A stretch of 62,771 nucleotides of DNA from Planctomycetaceae bacterium. GTDB lineage: Bacteria > Planctomycetota > Planctomycetia > Planctomycetales > Planctomycetaceae. Of this stretch, positions 1-9,245 are shown in pieces. Location of the stretch: assembly GCA_029259815.1 (NCBI GenBank), contig JAJDEJ010000113.1, positions 1 through 62,771 of the forward strand. The letters run 5' to 3'. The position numbers were made by a program, and so were the translations under genes. The stretch's first letter is position 1, and each line of letters starts with the position of its first letter. The notes under the pieces are model-generated. The model made no database searches, was not told the origin of the DNA, and worked only from the letters and a program-made list of their open reading frames with translations.

Positions 1-147
1 TGCGTATCCTGCGGTTCACGTGAAAACCTCCCTGAGATGCGACGCTCTTCCGCTCTCACTACGCGAAAACATCAAGAATCGCAGAAGAATTCCGGCCACA
101 CGAATCACCGCCAATGGATCTACGCTGGTTCAAGGACTAGTTGCAGA
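1..147. repeat. Terminal inverted repeat, left copy
   Basis: The first 135 bases are an exact reverse complement of the last 135 bases of the window, and 10 of the next 12 also match (differences at 136 and 142). The unit holds the 10-bp palindrome TTCACGTGAA near its outer end and is open in the frame that runs into the RelA/SpoT-like gene. It may be a dispersed genomic repeat at which assembly stopped on both sides, or the terminal repeat of an element. Because homology continues past the exact match with substitutions, a pure k-mer overlap is a poor explanation. Confidence 0.9.
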
Positions 148-814
148 GAAAGACTACATCGGCTCTCCGAAGTCCTCAGGTTACCGAAGCGTGCATCTGG
201 TCTACCGATATTGCAATGATCGCGCACCAGCGTATCAGGGCTTACTTATCGAACTACAGATCAGAACAAGATTACAGCACGCTTGGGCAACTGCGGTCGA
301 GACAATGGGTACTTTCCTGAATCACGCGTTGAAGTCCAGTGAAGGACCTGGTGAGTGGCTCGACTTCTTTTCCCTGATCGGCTCTGCATTCGCACATATA
401 GAAAACCAGCCTCCCGTTCCGGGGTATGAAACACTTTCCAGGAAAGAAACATTTGAAGCAGTTGTAGAAGTGGCAGACGCGCTGAGCGTGCGTGAGAGGT
501 TAGATGCATTTGCCATTGCCGCCGATGCAATTTCTCAGGGTGAGCAGAAGGGTACGTATCATCTGATCATTCTCAACCCGAATCAAATGACAGTGGCAAT
601 CGAATCCTTCAGCAAAAAGCGACTTGACGCTGCAAACGATGAATATCTGAAAGCAGAAAAGAGAATTACGGAAGGTGAGCCGCTGCAAGCTGTTCTTGTG
701 TCTGCCGGACCGATTGCAAACTTGCAGCGTGCGTATCCGAACTACTTCTTGGACACACATGCGTTCTTAGATCATTTGGAGTCCATTCGTCGTCACAGCG
801 ATAAGCTGACGTAG
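20..814 (+). CDS. RelA/SpoT-domain protein, 5' end replaced by the contig-end repeat
   Basis: From about residue 41 the protein matches the second half of a RelA/SpoT nucleotidyltransferase domain: DYIGSPKSSGYRSVHL is the family's YI..PK..GYRS.H motif, and ELQIRTRLQHAWA contains the ExQIRT motif with the catalytic glutamate. About 140 further residues follow with no motif I recognise. The first 40 codons come from the terminal repeat and do not resemble the family, so the N-terminal half that carries the first catalytic aspartate is missing. The GTG at 20 is therefore only the start of the open frame. Family members make or hydrolyse (p)ppGpp-like alarmones, and single-domain forms also occur as toxins. 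The gene is richer in A+T than most of the window. It is either a broken gene or a gene cut by assembly. Confidence 0.65.
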   Translation: MKTSLRCDALPLSLRENIKNRRRIPATRITANGSTLVQGLVAEKDYIGSPKSSGYRSVHLVYRYCNDRAPAYQGLLIELQIRTRLQHAWATAVETMGTFLNHALKSSEGPGEWLDFFSLIGSAFAHIENQPPVPGYETLSRKETFEAVVEVADALSVRERLDAFAIAADAISQGEQKGTYHLIILNPNQMTVAIESFSKKRLDAANDEYLKAEKRITEGEPLQAVLVSAGPIANLQRAYPNYFLDTHAFLDHLESIRRHSDKLT

Positions 815-832
815 TTAATAACTTGCCGGGTG

Positions 833-990
<158 letters not shown>

Positions 991-1067
991 TGGCTTCGGC
1001 GTTTACGAGTGGTCTCCCATGCCTCATGATGGGGGGACCCGATTCTTTCAACACAGCGAGTTCACCC

Positions 1068-1382
1068 ATGGATGCGACAGAGTTTCGAGTCAAAGAGGCC
1101 TCGGATGCCACGGGAGCGACAGACTTAGTGACTGATCGTGATTAGCACCTCATCGGCTTGGCGGTGACTGCCACGCGGGGTTGCATTGCCTGCACGGGCG
1201 GGCGGATCGAGAAGGCGATCGAGAGTGGGATCGACTATGAAACGGTCCGGGCAACCATCGATCTTGCTGCGGCAGTGAACGCGGGTGTCACCCTGCGAAC
1301 AGCCATTGAGGGCGCACAGCGGCATGGCGTGAGTGCCAGTTGCAGCGGCGCGGAATGCAGTATCGGGACTGATGGCGAATGA
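1068..1382 (+). pseudogene. Carboxymuconolactone decarboxylase (AhpD-like) family remnant with an in-frame TAG
   Basis: Reading from ATG 1068, the frame stays open for 25 codons, meets TAG at 1143-1145, then continues to 1382. Around the stop it reads TDRD-stop-HLIGLAVTATRGCIACTGG, which fits the family pattern of a helix followed by a Cys-x-x-Cys redox site (here CIAC). The following stretch IDLAAAVNAGVTLRTA also resembles the conserved helices of the family. Members are small alkylhydroperoxidase-like or decarboxylase proteins. The amber codon sits inside the conserved domain, so I call this a pseudogene. A sequencing error, or a shorter gene starting after the stop, are the alternatives. 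The assignment is by motif reading only. Confidence 0.5.
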
Positions 1383-1411
1383 GGAAGCGTGAGATATTCG
1401 GATGTTGCGAG

Positions 1412-1442
1412 GTTCCGCTTCCTGACGGGCGCGGCTAGTTGG
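1412..1442. repeat. Direct repeat upstream of the transposase gene
   Basis: This 31-nt unit matches 1935-1965 at 26 of 31 positions in the same orientation. It begins GTTCCGCTTCCTG and ends AGTTGG. Its CGCTTCCT (1416-1423) can pair with AGGAAGCG just upstream (1383-1390), giving a hairpin. The two units bracket the transposase gene and are plausible substrates of its enzyme. Confidence 0.7.
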
Positions 1443-1460
1443 GTGGTGAGGAGTCGTATC

Positions 1461-1931
1461 ATGGCTGATCCACTGGCGTTCTTTTTGACTTGGACCACTT
1501 ATGGGACGTGGTTGCCGGGTGATGAGCGGGGGTGGGTGGATGATCGGTTGCGGCAGTCGGCTCCTCAACTGCGTCGTTCGACTGAGGCAAAGCTCTTACA
1601 ACAGCCGGTCGTGTTGACGGTGGCACAGCGGTCGGTCGTTGAGCGGACGGTTCGTGAGGTGTGCGAGCACAAGGGATGGCGGGTATGGGCCGTGAATTGC
1701 CGGAGCAATCATGTCCATGTCGTTGTTTCCGCTGGTGATAAGTCGCCGGAGCAGGTAATGAACACGCTGAAGTCGTGGTGTTCGCGTCGTCTGAGTGAGT
1801 GCACAACCGCGGACGGCAAGAAGTGGTGGACGCGGCACGGGAGTACGCGATATCTCAACGATGAATCGTCGTTGGAAGCGGCAGTTGAGTATGTCGTGAA
1901 TGGACAGGAGGGGGCGAAGTTCGACGCGTGA
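1461..1931 (+). CDS. REP-associated tyrosine transposase (RAYT, IS200-like Y1 family)
   Basis: A 156-residue protein with the N-terminal FFLTWTTYGTWLPGD strand, the HUH metal-binding motif as SNHVHVVVS near residue 90, and a candidate catalytic tyrosine near the C-terminus in VEYVVNGQ. These mark the Y1/HUH single-strand transposases of the TnpA-REP type, which are usually single-copy and process REP palindromes instead of moving their own gene. Start ATG 1461 places the family's first strand directly after the initiator. The gene is full length for the family and looks intact. It sits between two direct repeats and next to palindromes, the usual setting of these enzymes. Confidence 0.85.
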   Translation: MADPLAFFLTWTTYGTWLPGDERGWVDDRLRQSAPQLRRSTEAKLLQQPVVLTVAQRSVVERTVREVCEHKGWRVWAVNCRSNHVHVVVSAGDKSPEQVMNTLKSWCSRRLSECTTADGKKWWTRHGSTRYLNDESSLEAAVEYVVNGQEGAKFDA

Positions 1932-1934
1932 TCA

Positions 1935-1965
1935 GTTCCACTTCCTGTGGGGCGTGGCAAGTTGG
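1935..1965. repeat. Direct repeat downstream of the transposase gene
   Basis: This is the partner of 1412-1442 (26 of 31 identical, same orientation) and begins four bases after the transposase stop codon. It fills the short gap before the convergent cysE gene. Confidence 0.7.
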
Positions 1966-1991
1966 CGTGTGATGACTATGTGGAGAGTGAA

Positions 1992-2903
1992 TCAGATGCC
2001 GCTGCCATCGGTGAAGCTGTGGGGGATGCTTTGGTCCATTTCGAGGGCCGGGTCGCCGATGTGGGCTTCGCCGACGAGGCAGGCGGGGACGCCAGCGGCG
2101 GTGCGGTAGGGAGGGACGGAGTCGAGGACCACACTGCCAGCTCCGATCTTGGCGCAAGCCCCAATCTCGATGTTCCCCAGCAGCTTGGCACCGGCTCCAA
2201 TGAGTACGCCGTGCCTCACCTTGGGGTGACGGTCGCCCGTCTCTTTCCCGGTGCCGCCGAGTGTGACCTCGTGCAGCATAGAGACGTTGTCCTCGACAAC
2301 AGCCGTTTCGCCAATGACGACGCTCGTGCCGTGATCGATCAGCACGCCGCAACCGATGCTCGCTGCCGGATGGATATCAGCTCCGAAGACTTCGGAGATG
2401 CGGTTCTGTAGATGGACGGCGAGCACGCGGCGGTCCTGCGTCCACAGGCGGTGGGCCACGCGATAGGACTGCAAAGCATGAAAGCCTTTGAAGTACAGCA
2501 GCGGCGTGAGGTAGCCATGTGAGGCGGGGTCGCGGTCGTGGACGGCTTGCAAGTCGGTATGGATCGCCTGACCAATATGTGGATCCGAGTCGACCGTCTC
2601 GTCGATCAACTCCCGCAGCAGCATTGACGAGAGACTCTCCGAGGACAACCGGCCCGCCAGATGAAAACTGAGCAAGCTTTCCAGTGAGCTGTGTTTGAGG
2701 ACCGTGTTCTGCAGAAAGCCAGCGAGGATGGGCTCCCGCTCGACCTCTGCGGACGCTTCCTCACGAACGGCTGACCAGATCTCATGTTGCGTGTTCAAGA
2801 TTTGCGCCTCAGTTGGCAGGGAGGCACCAATTGTATCCTCCGACGATGTGATCGTGCGCCTCCGAAGGGCTTGAGACTTTGTCACATTGGCGTTGTTCGA
2901 CAT
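1992..2903 (-). CDS. cysE: Serine O-acetyltransferase
   Basis: Catalyses acetyl transfer from acetyl-CoA to L-serine, the first step of cysteine synthesis, in the cytoplasm. The 303-residue protein has an alpha-helical N-terminal domain (about residues 35-160) and a left-handed beta-helix of hexapeptide repeats. Diagnostic stretches are DIHPAASIGCGVLIDHG, VVIGETAVVEDNVSMLHEVTLGG and the catalytic DH and H residues in IDHG and LHEVT. A leader of about 35 residues without clear homology precedes the domain. The gene is convergent with the transposase and divergent from the PQQ gene, so it appears to be monocistronic. Confidence 0.93.
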   Translation of the reverse strand: MSNNANVTKSQALRRRTITSSEDTIGASLPTEAQILNTQHEIWSAVREEASAEVEREPILAGFLQNTVLKHSSLESLLSFHLAGRLSSESLSSMLLRELIDETVDSDPHIGQAIHTDLQAVHDRDPASHGYLTPLLYFKGFHALQSYRVAHRLWTQDRRVLAVHLQNRISEVFGADIHPAASIGCGVLIDHGTSVVIGETAVVEDNVSMLHEVTLGGTGKETGDRHPKVRHGVLIGAGAKLLGNIEIGACAKIGAGSVVLDSVPPYRTAAGVPACLVGEAHIGDPALEMDQSIPHSFTDGSGI

Positions 2904-2954
2904 AATGAAGAAGCTGGACTTCCTGCCAGCTGAACCCTTCTCATGGAGAGAGTC

Positions 2955-4319
2955 ATGCCTGTACGACTGATCAGCGCGGTCGTCCTGTTCGTTCTCTTGC
3001 TGTCATTGACCTTGAAGGCCGGGAACTGGCCGCAGTTTCGAGGACCGCAGGGCGATGCCGTCGTCACGGAGGCGTTTCCCCAGGCATGGGGTCCGGAGAC
3101 GAATGTGAAATGGCGGGTCGATAATCCGGGCGAAGGATGGTCAGCTCCTGTGGTATGGGGCGATCAGTTGTTTCTGACTGCAGCCGTTCTGGTCAAGCCA
3201 CCAGAGGTCGAACAGCCGCAGGAGGAGAAAGAGGCAGCGGGACGACGTGGTCGCGGTCGTGGTCGCTACAGGAACAATCTGACAACCGCCGTCTATCGCT
3301 GGGAGGTGCAGTGCCTCAATGCGAAGACAGGAGAGTTGCTGTGGACGCAAGTCGTAAAGGATGGCAACCCGCCCATGGAACGCCACTCATCGAACACCTA
3401 TGCCACAGAGACGCCCATTACCGATGGGGAACGTGTGTATGCGTACTTCGGCATGATGGGGTTGTACTGCTTCGACATGCAGGGGGAGCCGCTGTGGCAG
3501 AAGGACTTGGGCAATTACGAAATGCGAGCCGGTTGGGGCACCGCCAGCTCTCCCGTCCTGCACGATGGCAGGCTGTTCCTGCAGATTGACAATCAGGAGC
3601 AGTCGTTCCTCGTCTCGCTGGATGCGGCCACGGGGGATGAACTCTGGCGCGTTGACCGAGATGAGCCCTCTCAGTACAGCACGCCAGTCGTGTGGATGAA
3701 CAGCGGGCGGACCGAGATCGTCACGTGTGCCCGCAAGGCAAGGTCTTACCATCCGAACACGGGCGAACTGTTGTGGGAACTGGATCTCACCGGCGGACGT
3801 AGCTCGGCGACGCCGCTCGCTGTGGGGGACCGATTGTACCTTGGCACCGAGTTACGCAACCGGGGCGGCGATGACGATGGCGGGGGTGTGCTCTTCGCCG
3901 TGAAGGCGGGAGCGGAGGGCGACATCTCTCTGGATAACGGTCAGACGAGCAACGAGTCTGTGCTTTGGACGCTTGAGAAGTCGGGAATTCAGATGGCGTC
4001 ACCCGTGCTTTGCGAAGGGCATCTCTATCTCCTCGAACGGCGCAGCGGCGTGTTGCACTGTGTGAATGCGGAGACAGGAGAGATGGCCTACGAGAAGCGA
4101 GTCCCGGGTGCCCGCGCATTCTGGGCATCTCCATGGGTGCATCAGGACAAGGTCTACTGCCCCGACGACAGCGGCACCACTCACATCTTGCAGGGAGGAC
4201 CCGAGTTCAAAGTGCTCGGGAAGAACACGATCGACGAACGTGTCTGGTCGACAGCCGCATTCGCCAATGGTGCGTTGTACCTCCGAACCGTCGATTCACT
4301 CTACTCCATCGCTCCCTGA
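2955..4319 (+). CDS. Secreted PQQ-type beta-propeller protein
   Basis: A signal peptide (MPVRLISAVVLFVLLLSLT) is followed by NWPQFRGPQGD, the typical opening of planctomycete PQQ-like WD40 propellers, then repeated blades of the type LNAKTGELLW, LDAATGDELWRV, YHPNTGELLWEL and VNAETGEMAYE. An Arg/Gly/Glu-rich insert lies near residue 80. Start ATG 2955 is preferred over the in-frame ATG 2943 because a purine-rich GGAGAG lies just before it and it gives a cleaner signal peptide. Such proteins are exported. The exact role is unknown and no catalytic residues of a true quinoprotein dehydrogenase are visible. Its last 24 bp overlap the end of the opposing HTTM gene. Confidence 0.85.
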   Translation: MPVRLISAVVLFVLLLSLTLKAGNWPQFRGPQGDAVVTEAFPQAWGPETNVKWRVDNPGEGWSAPVVWGDQLFLTAAVLVKPPEVEQPQEEKEAAGRRGRGRGRYRNNLTTAVYRWEVQCLNAKTGELLWTQVVKDGNPPMERHSSNTYATETPITDGERVYAYFGMMGLYCFDMQGEPLWQKDLGNYEMRAGWGTASSPVLHDGRLFLQIDNQEQSFLVSLDAATGDELWRVDRDEPSQYSTPVVWMNSGRTEIVTCARKARSYHPNTGELLWELDLTGGRSSATPLAVGDRLYLGTELRNRGGDDDGGGVLFAVKAGAEGDISLDNGQTSNESVLWTLEKSGIQMASPVLCEGHLYLLERRSGVLHCVNAETGEMAYEKRVPGARAFWASPWVHQDKVYCPDDSGTTHILQGGPEFKVLGKNTIDERVWSTAAFANGALYLRTVDSLYSIAP

Positions 4320-5828
4320 GGGAGCGTGCGAATGATCGTGGTCGTGATGCTGGTGAGCATTGGGCGCCTGAGGCAGTTCCGGCTTAACCGCTTCGGGGAG
4401 CTCAATTCCCAGCACTTCAGGCCATTTATCCGAAGGGACGTCCCACGGCTCCGAACGAAATGGCTCTGTGAGTGGCACGATCCAAGGCTGAGGCTTCCAC
4501 GAACGTTTGACCGTCAGCAGGTCGAGATCCGGATCAATCATCAACTGCGGCTTTCGTCCGTTGAGGGATGCGATCACAACAGCGCGAATTTCCACCTGCT
4601 TCATGCCCGTGTAAATTGCCCGCTCTTCGAAGAAGGGAGCAACTGCCACAATCAGATCGGGCGAGACAGCCACTGCCCTGATCTGACGGTCTGTCAGCAT
4701 CAGATCGAACGGAATCTCAACCGTCTTGTCTTCCAATCCATCCGTGGCATAGAACCTCGCGAACACATTCTTGTGGCGTAGCATCATCCGCCACGCGAAT
4801 TCTTGTCCCTCTTCAGTCCAACTGGGATTCCCAGGATAAGCAAGGTGCCTAAAGGGGAAGATCAATTGCCAAATCACAAACAAAGCGACGATGCCAATGG
4901 TCAGACGTTGCCTGAGCGTGCGACTCGTCGGTTCCACAGATTCGGAGACGGCTGGAAGCGGTCGTCGTAACAACTTCCGCGGCCAGTCGGGAGCGAAAAA
5001 GATAGTCGTCAGCAGAATCATCATCCAGGGAAAGACGTCGATTTCAAACAGCACCGAATTCAAGAGATGAAATAATGCCGCTGCAATGTAGGCGATCAGA
5101 CGAGTCTTCCTCCACAGCAGCAGTGGCACGACACACAGATCGAGCAAGAGCCCGGCATAGCTCACCACCCAGGCGGTCCAGCGCTCTGCGAGAAGCGGCC
5201 CAATGACCGGCAGGTCGCTCTTCATTGCAATCCAGGTGCCAATCGGCATCGCGCGAAGCCAATCGCTGTTGAGCTTGGCAATCCCCCCGTACACGTACGG
5301 CAGAGCAATCACAAACATCAACACCCACCGGCACCAGTTGGGAATGAAACTGCTTGCCTTCTCCGGAAAGATCGCCGCATCCACCGAGAGAGAACGATTG
5401 GCAGGAATCAAGATCAGCAAGAAGCAGATCAGACTCATCATGTAGTAATGATTCTGAAACATTGCCGCCTCGGCCAGAAACGTATAGGTGTACGTCAAGA
5501 AGAGCACCAACGCACTCAGCCGATAGAACAGCCCCAAACCGACACCAATCGCAGCGAACGCCATGAGGATGTACACCTGCGCCATCCCGTTGCGGTCCAG
5601 AGCCTGCACCCACTCAAACCCGAAGTATTTCAGGTGAAATATATTCACGTCGTAGAAGTAGAGCATCCAGTTGCGATAGGTAAACAGGTAGACGTGGTAG
5701 AACATGACACATGCGAACGCAACGCGAAAAAACACAACACTCGCAATGTCACATGGTTCCCACAGGCGACGCCACCAGGGCATTGATGGTTGTGAATCTG
5801 TCACCGTTGGTTGATCAGTCTGGCTCAT
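4296..5828 (-). CDS. HTTM-domain membrane protein with His-rich tail
   Basis: A 510-residue integral membrane protein of the HTTM (horizontally transferred transmembrane) family, related to vitamin-K-dependent gamma-carboxylase. An N-terminal RVAFACVMFYHVYLF helix is followed by about seven more hydrophobic segments up to roughly residue 290, including the conserved FQNHYYMMSLICFLLIL and YVYGGIAKLNSDWL stretches. The C-terminal 200 residues are a soluble extracytoplasmic domain. The last 20 residues hold HQHHDHDHSH, a likely metal-binding tail. In bacteria the substrate is unknown. The reading frame ends inside the last codons of the convergent PQQ gene. Confidence 0.85.
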   Translation of the reverse strand: MSQTDQPTVTDSQPSMPWWRRLWEPCDIASVVFFRVAFACVMFYHVYLFTYRNWMLYFYDVNIFHLKYFGFEWVQALDRNGMAQVYILMAFAAIGVGLGLFYRLSALVLFLTYTYTFLAEAAMFQNHYYMMSLICFLLILIPANRSLSVDAAIFPEKASSFIPNWCRWVLMFVIALPYVYGGIAKLNSDWLRAMPIGTWIAMKSDLPVIGPLLAERWTAWVVSYAGLLLDLCVVPLLLWRKTRLIAYIAAALFHLLNSVLFEIDVFPWMMILLTTIFFAPDWPRKLLRRPLPAVSESVEPTSRTLRQRLTIGIVALFVIWQLIFPFRHLAYPGNPSWTEEGQEFAWRMMLRHKNVFARFYATDGLEDKTVEIPFDLMLTDRQIRAVAVSPDLIVAVAPFFEERAIYTGMKQVEIRAVVIASLNGRKPQLMIDPDLDLLTVKRSWKPQPWIVPLTEPFRSEPWDVPSDKWPEVLGIELPEAVKPELPQAPNAHQHHDHDHSHAPSGSDGVE

Positions 5829-5876
5829 AAGGGAATCGAGACCTTGAAGTCATAAGAAAGGCCGACAGGCCGATAT

Positions 5877-7754
5877 TTAAGGCGTTTCCAACTCGACGAC
5901 TTCCAGAGCCTGTAAGGTCTTTGCAGTCTCATCGTCGACGTAGTCGCTGTGGCAACTGGCCTTGTCGCCCGCGTCGGCACCAACGGCTTGTTTGGTCTTG
6001 CTGGCCAGTTTGTGCAGTTCCTCCGGTGAGAGCACGCCGCGTTGTTCGAGGATGACTTTTTGCTCAGGCGTGAGTGCGGCGGTGACCTTGGCCTTGTCCC
6101 ATTCGTACTCTGCGTCTTTGCCGCTGGCGAATTGGACGATCTCTTTGCTGATACGAACGCTGCACCAGTCGTGACCACACATGGCACAGAAGTCGGTGTC
6201 CACGTCCAAGTCTTCGTCGTGATAGGCACGAGCGGTGTCCGGGTCGAAGGACAACTCGAAGTGCTTCTCCCAGTTGAGGGCCGCGCGGGCTTTCGTCAGT
6301 TCGTCGTCACGGTCACGACTGCCGGGGATGCCGAGGGCCACGTCAGCCGCATGGGCAGCGATCTTGTAGGCAACGCAGCCCTGTTTGACGTCGTCCTTCT
6401 TCGGCAGGCCGAGGTGCTCCTTCGGCGTGACATAGCAGAGCATGCTCGCTCCGTGATAGCCGGCGGCTGTCGCTCCGATGCAACTCGTGATGTGGTCGTA
6501 GCCGGGAAAGATGTCCGTCACCAGCGGGCCGAGCACATAGAATGGTGCCCCATGACACAGGTTCCGCTGGAGTTTCATGTTGTATTCGATCTGATCGAAC
6601 GAGACGTGCCCCGGTCCCTCAACCATGACCTGCACGCCCTTCCGCCAGGCCCGTTCGGTCAACTCGCCAATCGCACACAACTCGGCAAGCTGTGCCTCGT
6701 CAGTCGCATCGGCCAGTCCGCCGGGACGAAGCCCGTCACCGATTGAAAAGGTGACATCATACTCTCGCATGACGTCGCAGATGTCTTCCCACAGCGTGTA
6801 CATCGGGTTCTGCTCGTCGTGATCGAGCATCCACTTGGCGAGCAGCGACCCGCCGCGCGAGACGATGCCGATCAAACGGTTAGTAATGAACGGCAGATGT
6901 TCTTTGAGCACGCCCGCGTGAATCGTGAAGTAGTCGACCCCCTGTGCTGCCTGCTGAGCGAGTGACGAGAGAATGACGTCCGCATCGAGATCGTACAGTT
7001 TGCGACCGATGATCATCGAGTAAATGGGGACAGTGCCTATGGGAACTGTGCTGTTCTGAATGATCGCCTCACGACACTCATCAAGGTCGCCACCGGTCGA
7101 CAGGTCCATGACCGTATCGGCCCCCCAACGCTCGGCCCACTTGAGCTTCTCGACCTCTTCATCCGTCCCACTGGAGACGGGCGAGGCTCCCATGTTCGCG
7201 TTGACCTTGGTCTTTGAAGCCCGCCCAATCGCCATCGGGTCCAACTGATGCTCAAGATGCACCTTGTTGGCCGGAATGACCATGCGACCGGCTGCGACTT
7301 CATCTCGTACTTGCTCAGGCGTGAGATGCGTCTCCCGTTCGGCGACACGTTCCATTTGCTTTGAGACGATACCGAGCCGAGCCTGTTCCAGCTGGGTGAC
7401 CGGAACGAACGCCGTGGGGAACGTCACTTGTCGATAGGAACCGTCTGCCTGTTTGAAGGCGAGATCTCGGAACTCGTCCTTGTGACCATCCATTCCAGTG
7501 ACGATCGGCCGCTCCGATAGCATTTCCGTCTTCCACCCCTCGGGCAGAAAGTCCCAGGCGGTCTTGTCACTCGGCTCGGGCATCCCTGGCGTATCGGGCG
7601 AAGCAAAGGTGTACGCCCCTTCGACGCCCGGAGCGATCACAGGCAGCTTGGCAAAGCTGCCGGGAGTCGTCCCTTGAGCACCGGTCGATGGATTCTGTCC
7701 CAAAGGCGGAAGCGTATAGGCGGAAGCGGCGGGAGTCTGGCCGTTGTCAGTCAT
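5877..7754 (-). CDS. thiC: Phosphomethylpyrimidine synthase (ThiC)
   Basis: A radical-SAM enzyme that converts aminoimidazole ribotide to the HMP-P pyrimidine of thiamine. The 625-residue protein shows [10 protein letters not shown], the barrel motif [35 protein letters not shown] and, near residues 522-530, the C-terminal 4Fe-4S motif CAMCGHDWC (CX2CX4C). The N-terminal extension of about 110 residues is normal for long ThiC forms. No other thi gene is adjacent and I could not find a TPP riboswitch in the 150 bp upstream. Confidence 0.96.
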   Translation of the reverse strand: MTDNGQTPAASAYTLPPLGQNPSTGAQGTTPGSFAKLPVIAPGVEGAYTFASPDTPGMPEPSDKTAWDFLPEGWKTEMLSERPIVTGMDGHKDEFRDLAFKQADGSYRQVTFPTAFVPVTQLEQARLGIVSKQMERVAERETHLTPEQVRDEVAAGRMVIPANKVHLEHQLDPMAIGRASKTKVNANMGASPVSSGTDEEVEKLKWAERWGADTVMDLSTGGDLDECREAIIQNSTVPIGTVPIYSMIIGRKLYDLDADVILSSLAQQAAQGVDYFTIHAGVLKEHLPFITNRLIGIVSRGGSLLAKWMLDHDEQNPMYTLWEDICDVMREYDVTFSIGDGLRPGGLADATDEAQLAELCAIGELTERAWRKGVQVMVEGPGHVSFDQIEYNMKLQRNLCHGAPFYVLGPLVTDIFPGYDHITSCIGATAAGYHGASMLCYVTPKEHLGLPKKDDVKQGCVAYKIAAHAADVALGIPGSRDRDDELTKARAALNWEKHFELSFDPDTARAYHDEDLDVDTDFCAMCGHDWCSVRISKEIVQFASGKDAEYEWDKAKVTAALTPEQKVILEQRGVLSPEELHKLASKTKQAVGADAGDKASCHSDYVDDETAKTLQALEVVELETP

Positions 7755-7912
7755 GGAAGGCAGCCTTGCCGAAGCGGCATTGAAATCAGAGAAAGGCCGT
7801 CCAACAATCGAGAACGGCTAAACGTAATCCTAACGGTCACCAGACGTTTTGCAACGGGCGCCGTTGTGACGATGATTCCATAAGCAGACCCAATCACCGA
7901 TTGGAGGCACAC

Positions 7913-9100
7913 ATGAACAAGAACTCTACATCATTGAGACTGGGGTTCAGCAAGATGGAAATCACTGTCGTGGTCGGCGTCATCCTGATTCTGACCGCTC
8001 TGATACTCCCTGCCATCCAGCAAGCCCGCGAATCCGCTTGGAGAACACAGTCGCGGAACAACCTCATGCAACTTGGCTTGGCGTTACACAACTATCACGA
8101 CGTCTTCTCGACATTTCCACCGGGAGGCACCGTGTTGGTTGACGACCGGTCTTACCACGGTTGGTTCACACAACTTGGTCCTTATCTCGATGCGTCAACG
8201 GTCCCTTCTCAGATTGACTATCATCGTCCATGGGACGATCGCGTTAACCAACATCTATTTCAGCAACTTCACCCGGTGGCGCTCAATCCGAGTGTCGCAT
8301 TAGTGGCGACAGAGCACGGATTTGGATTGAATCATTATTCGGGAAACCCCGCTGCGCTGCATCGAAACTCATCAGTGGCCCTCGAAGATTTCGCCTTGGG
8401 AACGAATCATGGTTGGGTACTTGGCGAGGTGGTGGGCAATTTCGAACCGTGGGGTTCCCCATTCAATTGGCGAGCATTCGACAAGCCCTTGAACAGCGGC
8501 AACGATTCCTTTGGCCGCGGGACCGGAGGAGCGCACTTTCTGATGGGTGACGGATCTGTGAGATTTGTCTCCGACGACGCTAACGAGCATGCCCAAATAA
8601 CGTTCAGTGGCGGACTTCCCACTCCTTCCCCCAAACAGATCGAAAGGCCGACTCGGGTCTGGAAGTACCGAACAGGGGACACGGGCATTACGACGAGGAT
8701 GATCCCTCTCGACGAACTCGATTGGGAAGGACTCGCCTTGATGGTGTACTACGATTTGAGTGGCGTTCCTCAAACAGCGTCGATCAGGCCGCGAGGAAAG
8801 TGGAGTGACCGTTCTCCGACCATCGAAGATTTGCAACAGGTCGATGAGACTTGCCCCAATGTGCGAATCCTGCTTGCCGACGTCGCCATTGATGAGGAGA
8901 CAAGTAGGTTGCTCTCGCAGCTACCGGAGCTCAAAGTCGTGAGGGTTCCCACAGTGTCCATGACACCCGAAGTCATCGACAATTTGAAACGGCTGAACAA
9001 CCTAGAGGAGTTGATCATCGGCGGTGTTGATCCTGACCTGTTGCCAGCTCTTCGATCGCAACTCTCTGGGGTGCTGATCGACGTGAAATCCCGGCCGTAG
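7913..9100 (+). CDS. DUF1559 prepilin-like protein with LRR-like C-terminal domain
   Basis: The N-terminus [17 protein letters not shown] is a type IV prepilin-like leader and helix with the conserved glutamate five residues after the Gly-Phe cleavage site. It is followed by [20 protein letters not shown] and [17 protein letters not shown], which identify DUF1559. The family's H-x-DG sorting motif appears as [16 protein letters not shown] near residue 220. From about residue 300 the protein differs from the usual family: [19 protein letters not shown] and [14 protein letters not shown] resemble degenerate leucine-rich repeats. Start ATG 7913 has GGAGG seven bases upstream. It is probably a surface or pseudopilus-like protein of unknown function. 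Confidence 0.85.
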   Translation: MNKNSTSLRLGFSKMEITVVVGVILILTALILPAIQQARESAWRTQSRNNLMQLGLALHNYHDVFSTFPPGGTVLVDDRSYHGWFTQLGPYLDASTVPSQIDYHRPWDDRVNQHLFQQLHPVALNPSVALVATEHGFGLNHYSGNPAALHRNSSVALEDFALGTNHGWVLGEVVGNFEPWGSPFNWRAFDKPLNSGNDSFGRGTGGAHFLMGDGSVRFVSDDANEHAQITFSGGLPTPSPKQIERPTRVWKYRTGDTGITTRMIPLDELDWEGLALMVYYDLSGVPQTASIRPRGKWSDRSPTIEDLQQVDETCPNVRILLADVAIDEETSRLLSQLPELKVVRVPTVSMTPEVIDNLKRLNNLEELIIGGVDPDLLPALRSQLSGVLIDVKSRP

Positions 9101-9245
9101 ACGTCACGCGCCGAATCACGACCGACTGAGAGGCACATTCCGGCCGATTCCTGCAATTCTGGTGACAGGGGTATTTCAATTGGTCTCCAACGTCTTAGGA
9201 TTAAGCGTTCAGCCTCTGACCCTGCCTTTACAGTCGTACCCGACA

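Noticed and set aside
3137..3589. Open frame overlapping the PQQ gene in another frame
   Set aside because: Arg/Gly-rich shadow of a clearly coding frame.
7755..7912. TPP riboswitch ahead of thiC
   Set aside because: No CUGAGA or ACCUGAUC-like conserved core could be found on the thiC strand in the 150-bp leader.
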